Shown here piece by piece: positions 1 through 10,239 of a stretch of 64,000 nucleotides of DNA (the stretch's first letter is position 1; each line of letters opens with the position of its first letter). Below the pieces are notes generated by a model. The model was not told where the DNA came from, ran no database searches, and saw only the letters and a list, made by a program, of their open reading frames with translations. Source of the DNA: Sipunculus nudus. Taxonomy: Eukaryota > Annelida > Sipuncula > Golfingiida > Sipunculidae. Where the stretch lies: positions 1,982,479 through 2,046,478 of the forward strand of contig CM049321.1 of assembly GCA_026874595.1 (NCBI GenBank), given 5' to 3'. A program made the position numbers and the translations under genes.

Positions 1-119
1 ATCGTTAACATTTTAAATCAAAATTTACCCAAGAACTAATAATCTTTGCAGGTTCTGCTGAAAATGAAGATTAATTCCTTATCTTTTGTTTGATTATTTA
101 GCATTTTAATTCGGATATT

Positions 120-527
120 GTGGTTGGCTGTTTGTTCGCGGGGGTTTCAAATTCGCGATATTCGCGAAAATGAAATAATCACGAAAATAAAACCTTCGTG
201 AATAGGATCCCTCATCCAGACAGGAGATCAGTCCTCTATACTACAGCATTATAAAAAAATATTTTATTCTTCCGCAAACCATATATTGTTATTTTAAATA
301 GTATCAGGTCTTTAGTATCCTAGCAGTTAATGAACACGAATTTCCACTCCTCAGGTTTTCCGTGTTATCTTAAGTTTTGTCAAACTGATTAAAGTTTGCC
401 GCAAATTAAATTGTTAAAATAATGTTTTACATACTCAACCGGTGAAGATTATCTGTGGTAAGATCACGAAAATGAAACACTCGCTAACAATAAAAACTTG
501 AGAATCGCGAAAGTTTGAGTCAACCAC
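120..527. repeat. Possible short inverted-repeat element with TTCGCGA motifs
   Basis: The ends read TGGTTGGCT and AGTCAACCACC, a weak inverted repeat. The interior holds several TTCGCGATATTCGCGAAAAT-like motifs. Related motifs recur at 15950-16030, 23455-23500, 37800-37860 and 59265-59320, so this looks like a dispersed family. No target duplication was found. Confidence 0.35.
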
Positions 528-536
528 CGTGTAATG

Positions 537-637
537 CAGTAAAACCTCGAAGTTACCACCATCAAAGGGACCTCGGTAAGTGGTCGTTATTTTGAGATGG
601 TCCTAATCTTAGGTGGTCGTTAGGCGGGGTTTTACTG
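537..637. mobile_element. 101-bp palindromic MITE with CAGTAAAACC ends
   Basis: The left end CAGTAAAACCTCG and right end CGGGGTTTTACTG are inverted copies, with paired GTGGTCGTTA-like interior segments. This resembles the ends of Tc1/mariner/pogo-type miniature elements. TA is present near both ends. No coding capacity. Confidence 0.5.
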
Positions 638-1376
638 TAATATAATCAATCATACGCGTTACCTTTTACAGGGAAGGTCGCTAGAAGTCGGGCCACATGC
701 ATTTATTCGCATCAGTTTCAATGCTGATAGCACTGCTGTCATAGATATACATGAGACAACCAGCACGTTACTACCGACTGGCCCACCAAACACCGAGGCA
801 TTCCCCTACGGCCATTGGCAATCTGAAATTAAATGTACATTACCTGTTGCAATAATACGTCTATTAAATGTAGCATTCCATACGTGCTTACCAAATACGT
901 ATGCGTTACGTATCCGTATGCAGCTAAAACTGGTGACACATATAGTGTAGATGGGGATATATTTCCGTACGAATTTGATGCCCAAATTGCGAAAATGACT
1001 GATTTAACATAAACAGGATATGAACTAATGGAAAAAAGTTAGCTAACAAATATTTAGATCCCTCTTACACCGAAAATCAAACATGGCCGCCTTCATTCAT
1101 GGGAATTTTTAAGTGTAGGGGATATAGTGTAGTTGCACGTGTAAAAGAACGACATTTTCTCAGGAATTGAATAAGATAGTGCTTGCTTTCATTTTGTTTG
1201 CACTTAGCTAATGAAGGAATGCAGGTTATAACTTTTTTATGAACCCTGTGACCTTAATGAATCCAAGATGGGCACCACTGCAGTCTTAACATACAGATAC
1301 TGCTATTATACTGGAATTGTCGCTTAAAACTTAATGATATTGGATCGATTAATACTTTTTTTTAATGTGTTCTGTC

Positions 1377-2036
1377 CAGACCTGGGAGCCAGCCGTTGAC
1401 CTGTAAATCGGCTGGCTGGAAGAAAAACTGGCTGGCTAGCCGGCTGAGCCGGCTCAGGTCTAAGAAAAATGATGATGGCTGAGTGGACAACGTTGTGGCT
1501 GGCTAGCCGGCTGAGCCGTAAAGATGAGGCAAATATCTTATGGACAAAATGTTGTCTCAGTCTAATGCAATTATGTTTATAAGTACAATAATATGAAACA
1601 AACTTAAAGAATATTTTGACAAGGTAATTACCCTTTGGATAAATTAATTTTATTCAATATCACGCCGGGCGTGTACAAGGACGGTGAGTGGTTACGTGAA
1701 GGATGGGGAATCCCCCACTCTGTTTTCAGATCTGACAATATAGCGTGTTTTGGTGAAGCTGAGCGCTTATTTGATCAGATGAAAATTGTTATGATTTTCC
1801 TCATTTCTTTTGACAGACGTTGGGTACACATGATTTATTTGATCTCAACTGATATAACGTTACATTGCTAAAAGCATCTTGAAAAATCGAAGGTTTCAAT
1901 TCAGCTATTGAGATATAGATATTGTTTGCATCCTCTAAGCAACTGTTTTCGTGCGCTCACTTGCATGACAGTTCAACCAGATAATCGTTTTTCGTGTGCC
2001 GAACTTAGTGTCATGGCTTGACGTTAAAATTTTGTC

Positions 2037-2067
<31 letters not shown>

Positions 2068-3464
2068 TTATATATTTATATATTTATATATAGTGTACAG
2101 AAAGTCATGCTTCACCCGCGAGTATCTCTAAATTAATCAAAACATTTGGTAACAATCTGTCATTTGAGGAGGGAGAGAGGTGACATAACGTACAAAATCG
2201 AACCCCTAGCCAAAGAGTTTTTATAATAATCATGAAAATTTGATTACTTAAAACATATTGTGAATTCTTCTTGATGTAATGTGAACAGACCAACTCACTG
2301 CCACAACCACGAAATCTCTAATTCCTTTTAGCCTAGCCTATGATCGACATGTTTTTTTCTTGCTGCAGTCTTGCAGCGCTGACATATAGTAAACACTGAT
2401 CAAGCCATATCACATAAATGGAGTCCGTACGTGGCGGACTAGTTTTTTTCCTGCGCTGAACATTCCCGGTTGCAATCGTGTACGTAATTTGTCACGTGTC
2501 TTAATTGAAATAGGAATTCTGTCATGAATTTTCGCAGTGTCAGCCTCAATCATTCCCCTGACCTGTTTAACCCTTCATATGTTCATGCAGCAATATGTTT
2601 GTCAGTGGTTGAAGCAGCCGGTGTCTGCAGCTGTTTGACACTGATTTGGTCTCGCGTTTTGAATTCAAATTGCTAACCAATCGGTCTCGCTTAAAAGTGT
2701 AGTTTCTACTCAAGGATTTTATGACATTTATCCATGTGTTTACGCGAATGACATTTGTAGCATGATTATAATATGAGGTAGTTATGAGCGGTCGCTGGCT
2801 GCCGACATCGTTTCATTGTTATACGTACACTAAAATGTCTTATATTGGCTGGAAACAATGATAACAAAAATTCATGCATATTTTTTTCCATACATATAAC
2901 AGCTTTTCCCTATGGCTTCCGTTCATTTAATCCTGAATTTTAACCGAGCAGTATATGATTTTTTTTAAAATATTGCACATCAACCTCAATAACTTTAAAT
3001 GATCAAGCATCAGTATCACACTGAATAAACTTGTGAATGATCTGGATTCTGGCATATTTTGAGCAACCAGGGTTAGACAAACGCCCTTGATCAAACGGGG
3101 AATATGCCAGTTATCCGGTCTGACAAAGGGGCTTGCGGGAATCTTGTTAACTGTCTAACATAATGACTTACAACTTCCATAAAATAAATCATGCATTACC
3201 ATTGCGAAGCCATGCAGCTCGATGATATCTGCTTGAGACGGGTTTGTGTTAACATGTTACTGTAGTAACTATTTACAAGCTGACGATTGCAAGCGAATAT
3301 CCCTTTTGTCATCAGCTTATCAGTATTTCGCCGGCGGCTGAGCCGGTGTTTAATAATCGGCGGCGGCTGGCGCAATTCGGCGGCTCAAGAAAACTATCGG
3401 CGGCGGCTTGCTTATAAAATAAACGGCGGCGGCTGGCTCAATTCGGCGGCGGCTCCCAGGTCTG
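1377..3464. mobile_element. hAT-type DNA transposon, 2.1 kb, with perfect 8-bp target duplication
   Basis: Terminal inverted repeats CAGACCTGGGAGCC and its complement bound a 2,088-bp element, flanked on both sides by GTTCTGTC (1369-1376 and 3465-3472). A CAG start and an 8-bp duplication are hallmarks of the hAT superfamily. Subterminal GC-rich arrays are present: GGCTGGCTAGCCGGCTGAGCC at the left and CGGCGGCGGCTGG at the right. No transposase was recognised, so it looks non-autonomous or decayed. The interior is AT-rich with a TATATTTA microsatellite. Confidence 0.85.
2037..2094. repeat. (TA)n/(TATATTTA)n microsatellite inside the hAT element
   Basis: A run of TA dinucleotides is followed by four TTTATATA units. 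Confidence 0.9.
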
Positions 3465-4249
3465 GTTCTGTCGATTGCCACTAAAAAGTTTTTATGAGCT
3501 CTGTGACCCCAGGGATCCCAAAAGGGCGGCCATGACAATCTTAACATAAAGAAAATCATAAAACTTAATGATATTAGATAATTGGATCGATTTATACTTT
3601 TTTAACCTGTTCTGTTCATTGCAACTAACCAGAAGTTGTTGGAAAATCTCAGAGGGTACGCAAAGTCAAAGCCAAAAGTATGTACTCATATTTTAAAGCA
3701 TAAAAATATCTATGGCACTACACTGTCATATGTTATGTGATATGATGATCAAAAGAAAATAGACCTTATATAATTGATGCTCGTGATCTCTTTTTTATAT
3801 TGCTGATTCTCTCATAGTAGTACTACATGGTCCAGGTGCCTACCATATTAAAACAAAACAAACAATATTTTTGTGGTTTTATGGAAGATACCAAGATTTT
3901 AGGTGGTCTTGATACCGAAATATTCATGTCATATTAAACTATCCAAGTACCTTGTAGAAACCATTGTCTGATATTGAAACAAGTCTAATTGTTACAAGTT
4001 ATAGATAAGGTACTTCTTAAAGCTAAAAAGAAACAAATAATGCACACAAAAACTAATCAGCCATATTTGATCAGCATAAAAGAAGGCACATCTGCATATG
4101 TAAAATTGCATATGAGTACGCATTATTCCTAAATGAAAGTTTGCACATTACGGGAATTCAAATATATCTCCGGTACACTTGTTGGATAAAACGGACCATG
4201 TAGATCCGGGCATGAAGGCCAACACCACTGATGGAATCTCCTTTTTATA

Positions 4250-4880
4250 TATTTTTTATTGGTGGAGGTAGCCGCCTCCATTTTTTTCTATTCCGGTTTC
4301 GGACTACGTGACAGGGCAGTATCACACGCTTCCTCTCATTTTATATCCTGGCGTTCACCAAGCCCCAATGACTACTGCACGTGCGGGTCCTGGGTGCGTA
4401 ATCATTTCCATACCACCGAGGATCCCCCAAAAGGCGCACTCGTTTATGATTGAAACACGGCCGTTGGGCACAACCTTCCCATTACGCCTGGATGGAATCA
4501 CTGTCGAGTGTGCATCAACCAGGGGATGCAACTGCCATTATAATGTAAACCTTCAGCTGTTTCCAGTTGTTAAAACTGTCCCCCCCCCTCCCCGGCCCGC
4601 TGACACCACTCGTAATATTTGATTCTTTTCCCATTTATTCGTGTATTTTTATTTATTTTCAGATTTTATTTTTATTCCCCAGCAAATAAATTATTAATTG
4701 ACGTATGTGTGATTTGCTCCGTTAAGATAACATCTAAATATTTGTATACTTAGGAGGGGGGTCTTTCCTTAATTGCATTCTGCGTGGTCATAACAACAGG
4801 GTATAGATCCCCAAATTGCACTCACGTCTGAATGAGGCACAGCCTTGCCGTTAGTCTGCAGGGCACCTAGTCTGGGTTGG
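4250..4880 (-). mobile_element. SINE fragments related to the 41.35-41.78 kb SINE
   Basis: The block 4258-4520 matches 41362-41650: it shares GTGGAGGTA(G/A)CCGCCTCCAT, TGCGGGTCCTGGGTG, AATCAT and CACCGAGGA segments in the same order. A second, diverged piece at about 4775-4880 matches 41570-41670. The tRNA-like head seen in the other copy is not recognisable here. Confidence 0.5.
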
Positions 4881-6442
4881 TGTCTGCTGTTATTCTTGCA
4901 GTGCTCTGCCTTGACTGCAGAAGTCATTTTCATTGTAGAGTTATACATAGACTGCCATATCAATTATTTTACCAAGAAAATTAAATTTGTTGATATTTTG
5001 TGAGTGGTTAACTTGGAAACACATGAATCAACATGTAACATACAATTGAATGTATTGACTGTGCAGTTTGTATCCTAAGTTTTAACTTGTAAGATTATGA
5101 ATATTTAATCTAAGCCCCACTGAGGTTTAACCACATTATCAAAAGACATTAAATGGAATAATAGTTGTTGACCAGAAAATCCTCATATTTCTCACATGAA
5201 TAATGCCTCAAAATATTCCTCTTTACATTGCATATTTAAAACTTTCTCCCTATACAGGAGGCATTATTTATATCAAGGTTTTTATATCATGTGCACACAA
5301 ACGTTGGGGAGAAAACGTTTGAGGCTTTTATCAAGCGATTATACTAGTGTGTTATTACAGGTGTTTTAATTTCTTGAATTGACAATTGATTTCAACATAT
5401 TTTCTTTAATTTCAATGTCGTTAATCCCCCGATATTACCAACGATATTACCAACATATATAACATGAACCTAATAAAGAGTATGATCATGCAGTAGAGTA
5501 TTTATAAATAAAGGAGTTAATCTTCACCACAAGCTGCTTGTTTTTTTTTATATCAACGTGTTTATAAATGTGGGGTCCCGCCAAAATAATTTGTCACTGA
5601 AGTACATGAACCAGTTATTGCCTCGCCGAACGTGTGGATATCCGCCATGACAGTTTAACCACCTATGTGCGAACAGTTAAACTAACGTGCGCATCGTCTT
5701 TCGTCTCTTGGAAACCTGTGTGACTTTCATTAGGCTTTGAAGTCCTTTAGCTTTTGAAGACTGTTCTTGTTGTCACTTATGGTTTATCTGCCAACAGTGA
5801 ACTCTCTGGCCAACTGCCATTCGGTCAAGTGTCTCCAAGATGAGAAATTGTCTTTAAATGACCCCGACTTCATCCCATCTGACATGAAACTTGAGTTCTG
5901 TGAGCGTTGTTTTCGTGGTAAAGATTTGCTAAATTGTGAATTAACGTGCGTGTCATTATATAGCTTAGGTCTATATAGAAAACAGATTTGCTTGCAATGT
6001 TAAACTGCTCAGCTGAGTACAAGTTTGAGCGTATCAGAATCCTATATTTTTAGCACAGAATCTACTCGCTGTCGTCGCCGGATGGTTTCACGGTGTGAAC
6101 AATCCGAAAAGGTACGACAAAAGGTTAATTAGGTGACCTGACCAATTGTCGTTTTTACACCAACAACTGCATAAATGAGTACAAGTCCATGCGAAGGGCT
6201 GGCTGCGTGTGCATAACCTGGGTGATTAGGTGCTGTCACACCTGCAACTCAACAATGCATTCATTAATTATTTGGGGCCGGGAGTAACTACACTTGCGAC
6301 AATCTGCTCTTCCGATGCAATATATATTATTTTCAGATGGCAAAATTTTCATTTGTAAAAAAATCGGATAAACGATCATAATTTAGGTTCTCAAGTTTCA
6401 ACGATTTTACGGATAAACGGTGTTCGGATGAACGGCGTTCCA

Positions 6443-6444
<2 letters not shown>

Positions 6445-6483
<39 letters not shown>

Positions 6484-6560
6484 CATACATACATACATTA
6501 ATTGCCTTTGCCAGATATTTCGGCCCCCTCATCTATCTCAATCCTGGCTACGCCCAGTCC
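6445..6560 (-). mobile_element. MITE-like fragment with (TA)n tail and GGCTACGCCC end
   Basis: (TA)n and (CATA)n are followed by ATTAATTGCCTTTGCC, a CCGAAATATC-complementary segment and GGCTACGCCCAG. The same order, inverted or direct, occurs at 28600-28730 and 39757-39953, which defines a family whose one end is GGGGCGTAGCC and whose other end runs into a TA microsatellite. Confidence 0.5.
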
Positions 6561-6779
6561 AGGGATGTTTATATCCTGTACCAAACCTGAGTGCAGTGTT
6601 GCTAACATTACCATACACGGTGTGTATGGGTCCAAACGGTCTACCTCACAAGTGTCTCTATGCGGAATTCCCTCATATTCTAACCATATACTCATGCACA
6701 TACCCAGACGTCATAAAGATATGTGATACGTGATATAACAATATATAATACGACTTGTGTTACACTTAGATTTAGTTTA

Positions 6780-7762
6780 ACACTAATGTGGACGTTTCAC
6801 GCGCTTTAAAAGGTCAATTAAATGACGCATGTGTGTCCGACCACCAAGCACAACTTTAGCTGCCCGCTGCAGTTTGCCGACCTAAGACTGTAATTGACGC
6901 TTCGTAGCCTTGCGCAAGTGTTGCCACTTAGCAATAATGCAACAAGATCTTTAAGTTTGCCGCTTGGAAGAGACAGTATTCTGGATTTACTGTTCACTTC
7001 AACACCTAAAAGGTTATGCGCTGTGTTGGGGGCGACACTTTACAGAAATTTATTGTGAAACCAAGATGTTGTCGTAAGTCTTGTAGACATTCGTACGCTT
7101 CCCGGCAGCGTTCACGTGAATGTTCTATTTAAATTGAATCACCCAACTATGCCCGTGTATTGCAAAACCCCGTCTGTGCATCATTCGTAAAACACTTTGC
7201 GAAAGTCTGTTAAAATACTTGAACTCATAGATGCACCGAACGGCAATTTACTGTCAAACATGTAAACGGTCTTGTTGATCGCTTTAATTGTCCACTTTGG
7301 ACCAGTAAAGGGGTAGCATTCTTTGTGTATCGGTACAGATCTATATGTCGACTGGAGGTTTTTCTTTGCCATTAAAGCATTTGGGTTCTATTAAACTGAC
7401 AATTTAGTGTTTCGTAAGTAAAGGTATCAGGGTGCGCATTATCGTTTAGGGCCGCGTCCACCGGTCTGGAACAATGTATCAGTCTCACTTGACCTGGTTT
7501 TCCCTTTGCCATGGCCCCCTTATGCCGACACTATACGTGGTTTACAATCTGTAATAATGTAATTTTCCTGAAGTATTTCTTTTAAAATTTGTGGTTCTTC
7601 CATGTTTACATTACGTGGCTCTACAGCTGATTTGTAATTTTTGCATTCTACATCTTTGACATCAATAACATTTCGGACTATACGGAACCCAGTTATAATG
7701 CCATCTGACAAAAAAATCTTGATCTACCTCACCTTTCAGTTCTCGTTTCCAAACATGAATAT
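6780..7762 (-). pseudogene. Decayed reverse transcriptase of a DIRS-like retroelement
   Basis: Minus-strand frames give successive reverse transcriptase pieces broken by frameshifts and stops. 7711-7520 gives GFRIV followed by CKNYKSAVEP. 7372-7181 gives STYRSVPIH, CYPFTGPKW and DSKLPFGASMS (the D-containing finger and palm strands). About 7110-6900 gives LGFTINFCKVSPP, then TFLGVEVN and LSLPSGKLKDL. The FLG-x-N and LP-x-K(L) pattern after the palm is typical of DIRS/tyrosine-recombinase retroelements, though assignment to that clade is inference. The catalytic YLDD segment is lost. No tyrosine recombinase was identified downstream. Confidence 0.65.
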
Positions 7763-8534
7763 TGTTACAGGTGCTCTATTATGTGACACGGGCGTAACTC
7801 GTGTTGTTGTTACATTCCGTACTGGTTGAACTCTCGTTGTCATGAGGGCCTTGAGTTTTCACGCTTGGTCGTGGGTCACGTGATCAGCCTGGTATGTGTA
7901 GAGACACGGGGCTATGTCTTTCTAGAGAATTCCTGAAACGCGTGTTTACTGTGGAGTAGGGTCCTTTGTAGACTGTTTGAGAAGTAGAAGGTTCCCGGCT
8001 TAGGATGTGAAGGTATATAAAGGGCTGTTTTTTTTAACCAGAGGGCAGACAGCAGAGCAGATACCAGCGGACGCAGAAGCGTGTCAGATTCTAAGATCTT
8101 ATCCGACGAATGCGGCAATTATAGATATTTCAAGAACTTTCCTGGATTTTATACATTGGACTCCAGTTTACTTTCTGTGTTGTCGCAAGGAGTTTCCACT
8201 GGACTGTTATTCTCCGAGAGCTTACATTCAAAGGACTTATTTTGGTGACATTGTTGGTATTCAGGTATTGTACCATTATCTTTCTGTGTGATTATATTGA
8301 CTTGTTGCTTTACCGCTGTTTCACTGTATAATTGTATTGATTTAGTGTATAGTATTGTTAGGGTTGTTTTAGGAATAAATTATAGTTTTTTTTAACAAAA
8401 AACCACTGACTTCTTTATTTATTCCCCTAGACATTTCCCGCTGCCTAGTGTTACAGAATCTGATTTTTTTATCGCCATTACAAAACTTGTGTTCATCAAT
8501 CATACCTGATCTGTTTATATTAGATTCCGTAACA
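7763..8534 (+). mobile_element. Solo LTR, copy 1, nested in the DIRS-like relic
   Basis: The 772-bp element starts TGTTACAG and ends CCGTAACA, with the 4-bp duplication ATAT at 7759-7762 and 8535-8538. A TATATAA box lies at 8014-8020 and AATAAA at 8374-8379, so the promoter and polyadenylation parts of an LTR are visible. It matches 15125-15868 and 47122-47927. There is no internal region next to it, so it is a recombination product. Orientation follows the TATA/AATAAA order. Confidence 0.8.
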
Positions 8535-8770
8535 ATATGTTGACACAACGGACTTGCATGAACGCGCGCGAGCTGCTGTTTCAAGTGGGAGTTGACGGTT
8601 TTGGTTTCCAGCACATTCACTCCTGGGGTTATTACCAATCATGGGGGTGGCACTATGTTGCCATTGTGGGGGGTTTTCGCCGCACCCGGACTCTAAACGG
8701 ACATGCGCGTATTTGCACGCCGCGAACTGGTACCCATTTATACTATTAAAAGAAGAAGAATCAACGGAAC
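8535..8770 (-). pseudogene. Zinc-finger gag-like part of the same DIRS-like element
   Basis: On the minus strand the reading ACKYAHVRLESGCGENPP resembles the CxYAHxCxxCG finger near the end of gag-like proteins in DIRS-type elements, followed by CKSVVST. The reading is cut by the solo LTR ending at 8534. It resumes on the far side (about 7762) with VWKREL and then the reverse transcriptase. One cysteine position reads R, so the finger is damaged. Confidence 0.5.
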
Positions 8771-9119
8771 GACGTTTTGTGTTTACACGAACACTACTAC
8801 TAGGTTTTTTTTTGCTTTCATATTTGTATGCTTTTTTGTCCAACATTACTGACATGAGATGTATAATATCTGATCCCCAATTAAACCCTTCTTTGGTCTG
8901 TTATTTACGGTATTAATTGTCAATCTGCATAATTAACGGGATGCTGATTTGTTGTACATACTCGCCAAGCTTCTCATGCATGTATGCAGGTATGTCGGTT
9001 ATATTTGACAGCTGTCCGGACTGTATAAACCTTTGCTTGAAACGCGAGTTAGCCGAACTCTACTGAGCAAAAGTTATATATTCTACTTTTGGTGTTCTAA
9101 TGATAAGTTCAGCAGAACC

Positions 9120-9470
9120 GGCGGTAGCCAGTTATTGTTCCTCCCTCACATCTACACTTCCCCGTATAACAGAGATAAAGTCTGGGATAAGTAGTGGATT
9201 TAGCTCACCTGATTTTTCCAGCTGGGAGCACAGTTGGTCAAGTTCACACGTGTCACGATCGTCCAACGAGGTAAGCGCAGCAGGTAGTGCGTCATCCCCG
9301 AGTGACTTCATTAACTTGTTCAAAGCCTTATCCTTTGCCAGTGATTTTGTTGTAACTGGTTGCTGGCCCTTACTTTCTTCCGGCATGGCAGACTTTTTGT
9401 TTAGTTCTTTAATACCGAGTTTAATGGGCAGTACGTTGTCCAATGTTCAAATTTAGTTCTAAAATATCTT
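9120..9470 (-). pseudogene. Unrecognised coding-like remnant, probably gag region of the DIRS-like element
   Basis: A minus-strand frame from 9443 to 9132 gives about 100 charged residues (segments such as LDDRDTCELDQLCSQLEKS and LLIPDFISVIRG) ending in TAA, with no in-frame ATG at the start. Order and strand fit the 5' part of the same element. No family is recognised, so the gag role is inferred from position. Confidence 0.4.
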
Positions 9471-9538
9471 GGTCCGTTAACGATTACAGAATCCTTTCGT
9501 TGCAAATACTATTTTTTTTAAATTTCGCAACATTTGAC

Positions 9539-9759
9539 TGGCGCGGATCGAGGATATTTTGCAGGGAGGGGTCAATGGATGTCATGCATAAAATTGTCTA
9601 AAAAAAACCCAGTCGTTGGTTGAGAGCGGGGGGGGGGGGGGAGGGGTGTCTCGACCCCCTAAACCCCCCGTCATGCATTAGAAATGTATAAAAAAAAGGT
9701 CGTTGTTTGAGAGCAGGGGTCGAGACCCCCCCCCCCCCCCCTCTGGATCCGCGCCTGGT
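9539..9759. mobile_element. MITE with GGCGCGGATC inverted ends
   Basis: Left end CTGGCGCGGATCGAGG and right end CTCTGGATCCGCGCC are inverted copies. The interior holds two related halves with GAGAGC, poly-G/C runs and GTCATGCAT segments. The insert separates coding-like sequence at 9760-9960 from that at 9120-9470. TCAA/TTGA occurs at both flanks, but no clear long duplication is visible. Confidence 0.55.
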
Positions 9760-10000
9760 TGATGCTTCAAAACCGACAGTTTCTGCCCATTATCTAATTC
9801 AATTTTTATTTCTGCCATGCATGGGGTCTGTACACGTAGACGTGCCTGGAGAAACTGGCGCAATTCTGGTTCCGTGCATGCCAGAGACACACCTGTATGA
9901 AGGCAAAGAACCGTAACATAACTAAGCCGCCCATTGTTAGAGTCTGGGCCGAGGTCTCCCGTTTGATAAAATTGCAAATAATATCTTCAATTATTTTTTT
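9760..10000 (-). pseudogene. Unrecognised coding-like remnant upstream of the MITE
   Basis: A minus-strand frame includes LSYVTVLCLHTGVSLACTEP and, further on, QARLRVQTPCMAEIKIELDN up to the MITE boundary at 9759. Read without the MITE, the frame continues for about 18 more codons into 9490. It could be the 5' end of the DIRS-like element or an unrelated exon; a possible acceptor (TTCATACAG) precedes GTGTGTCTC. Confidence 0.35.
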
Positions 10001-10239
10001 CACTTTAACACTAAACTTAAGTATTAATTTACATTTATTGCAGCGTAGGTGATTGTATACAAGTCGCCTTCCAGCGGTCTTTGCATGGCCAACAGGTGGC
10101 GACGGCGGTCCGTGCAAGGGGAAACCACTCGTATATTCGGCTTATAATATCTTGCTACACCAACATAATAAAAATGCATACTATGGCATTTTATTAGATT
10201 ATATGATTTATTTACATATTAAAAGTGTAAAGAACTAAA

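Larger units (their letters stand above)
1180..3640. repeat. Tandem ~165-bp duplication split by the hAT insertion
   Basis: The sequence left of the insertion (about 1225-1376) and right of it (about 3465-3640) are related direct copies. Both contain TTTTTATGA, CTGTGACC, TCTTAACATA, AAAACTTAATGATATT and GGATCGATT, then end in GTTCTGTC or GTTCTGTT. The hAT element at 1377-3464 inserted at the end of the first copy. Confidence 0.6.

Noticed and set aside
1635-1871. 78-codon frame in the hAT element as a transposase remnant
   Set aside because: No hAT transposase motif is visible in it.
5767-6003. 78-codon open frame with several cysteines on the plus strand
   Set aside because: No family recognised, no clear splice sites or repeat relation; length is compatible with chance.
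8520-8855. Complete small protein on the minus strand
   Set aside because: The frame runs into the LTR end and fits better as a damaged gag-like part of the retroelement.
9100-9456. Serine-rich 118-codon frame on the plus strand
   Set aside because: It is the antisense of the more protein-like minus-strand frame at 9132-9443.
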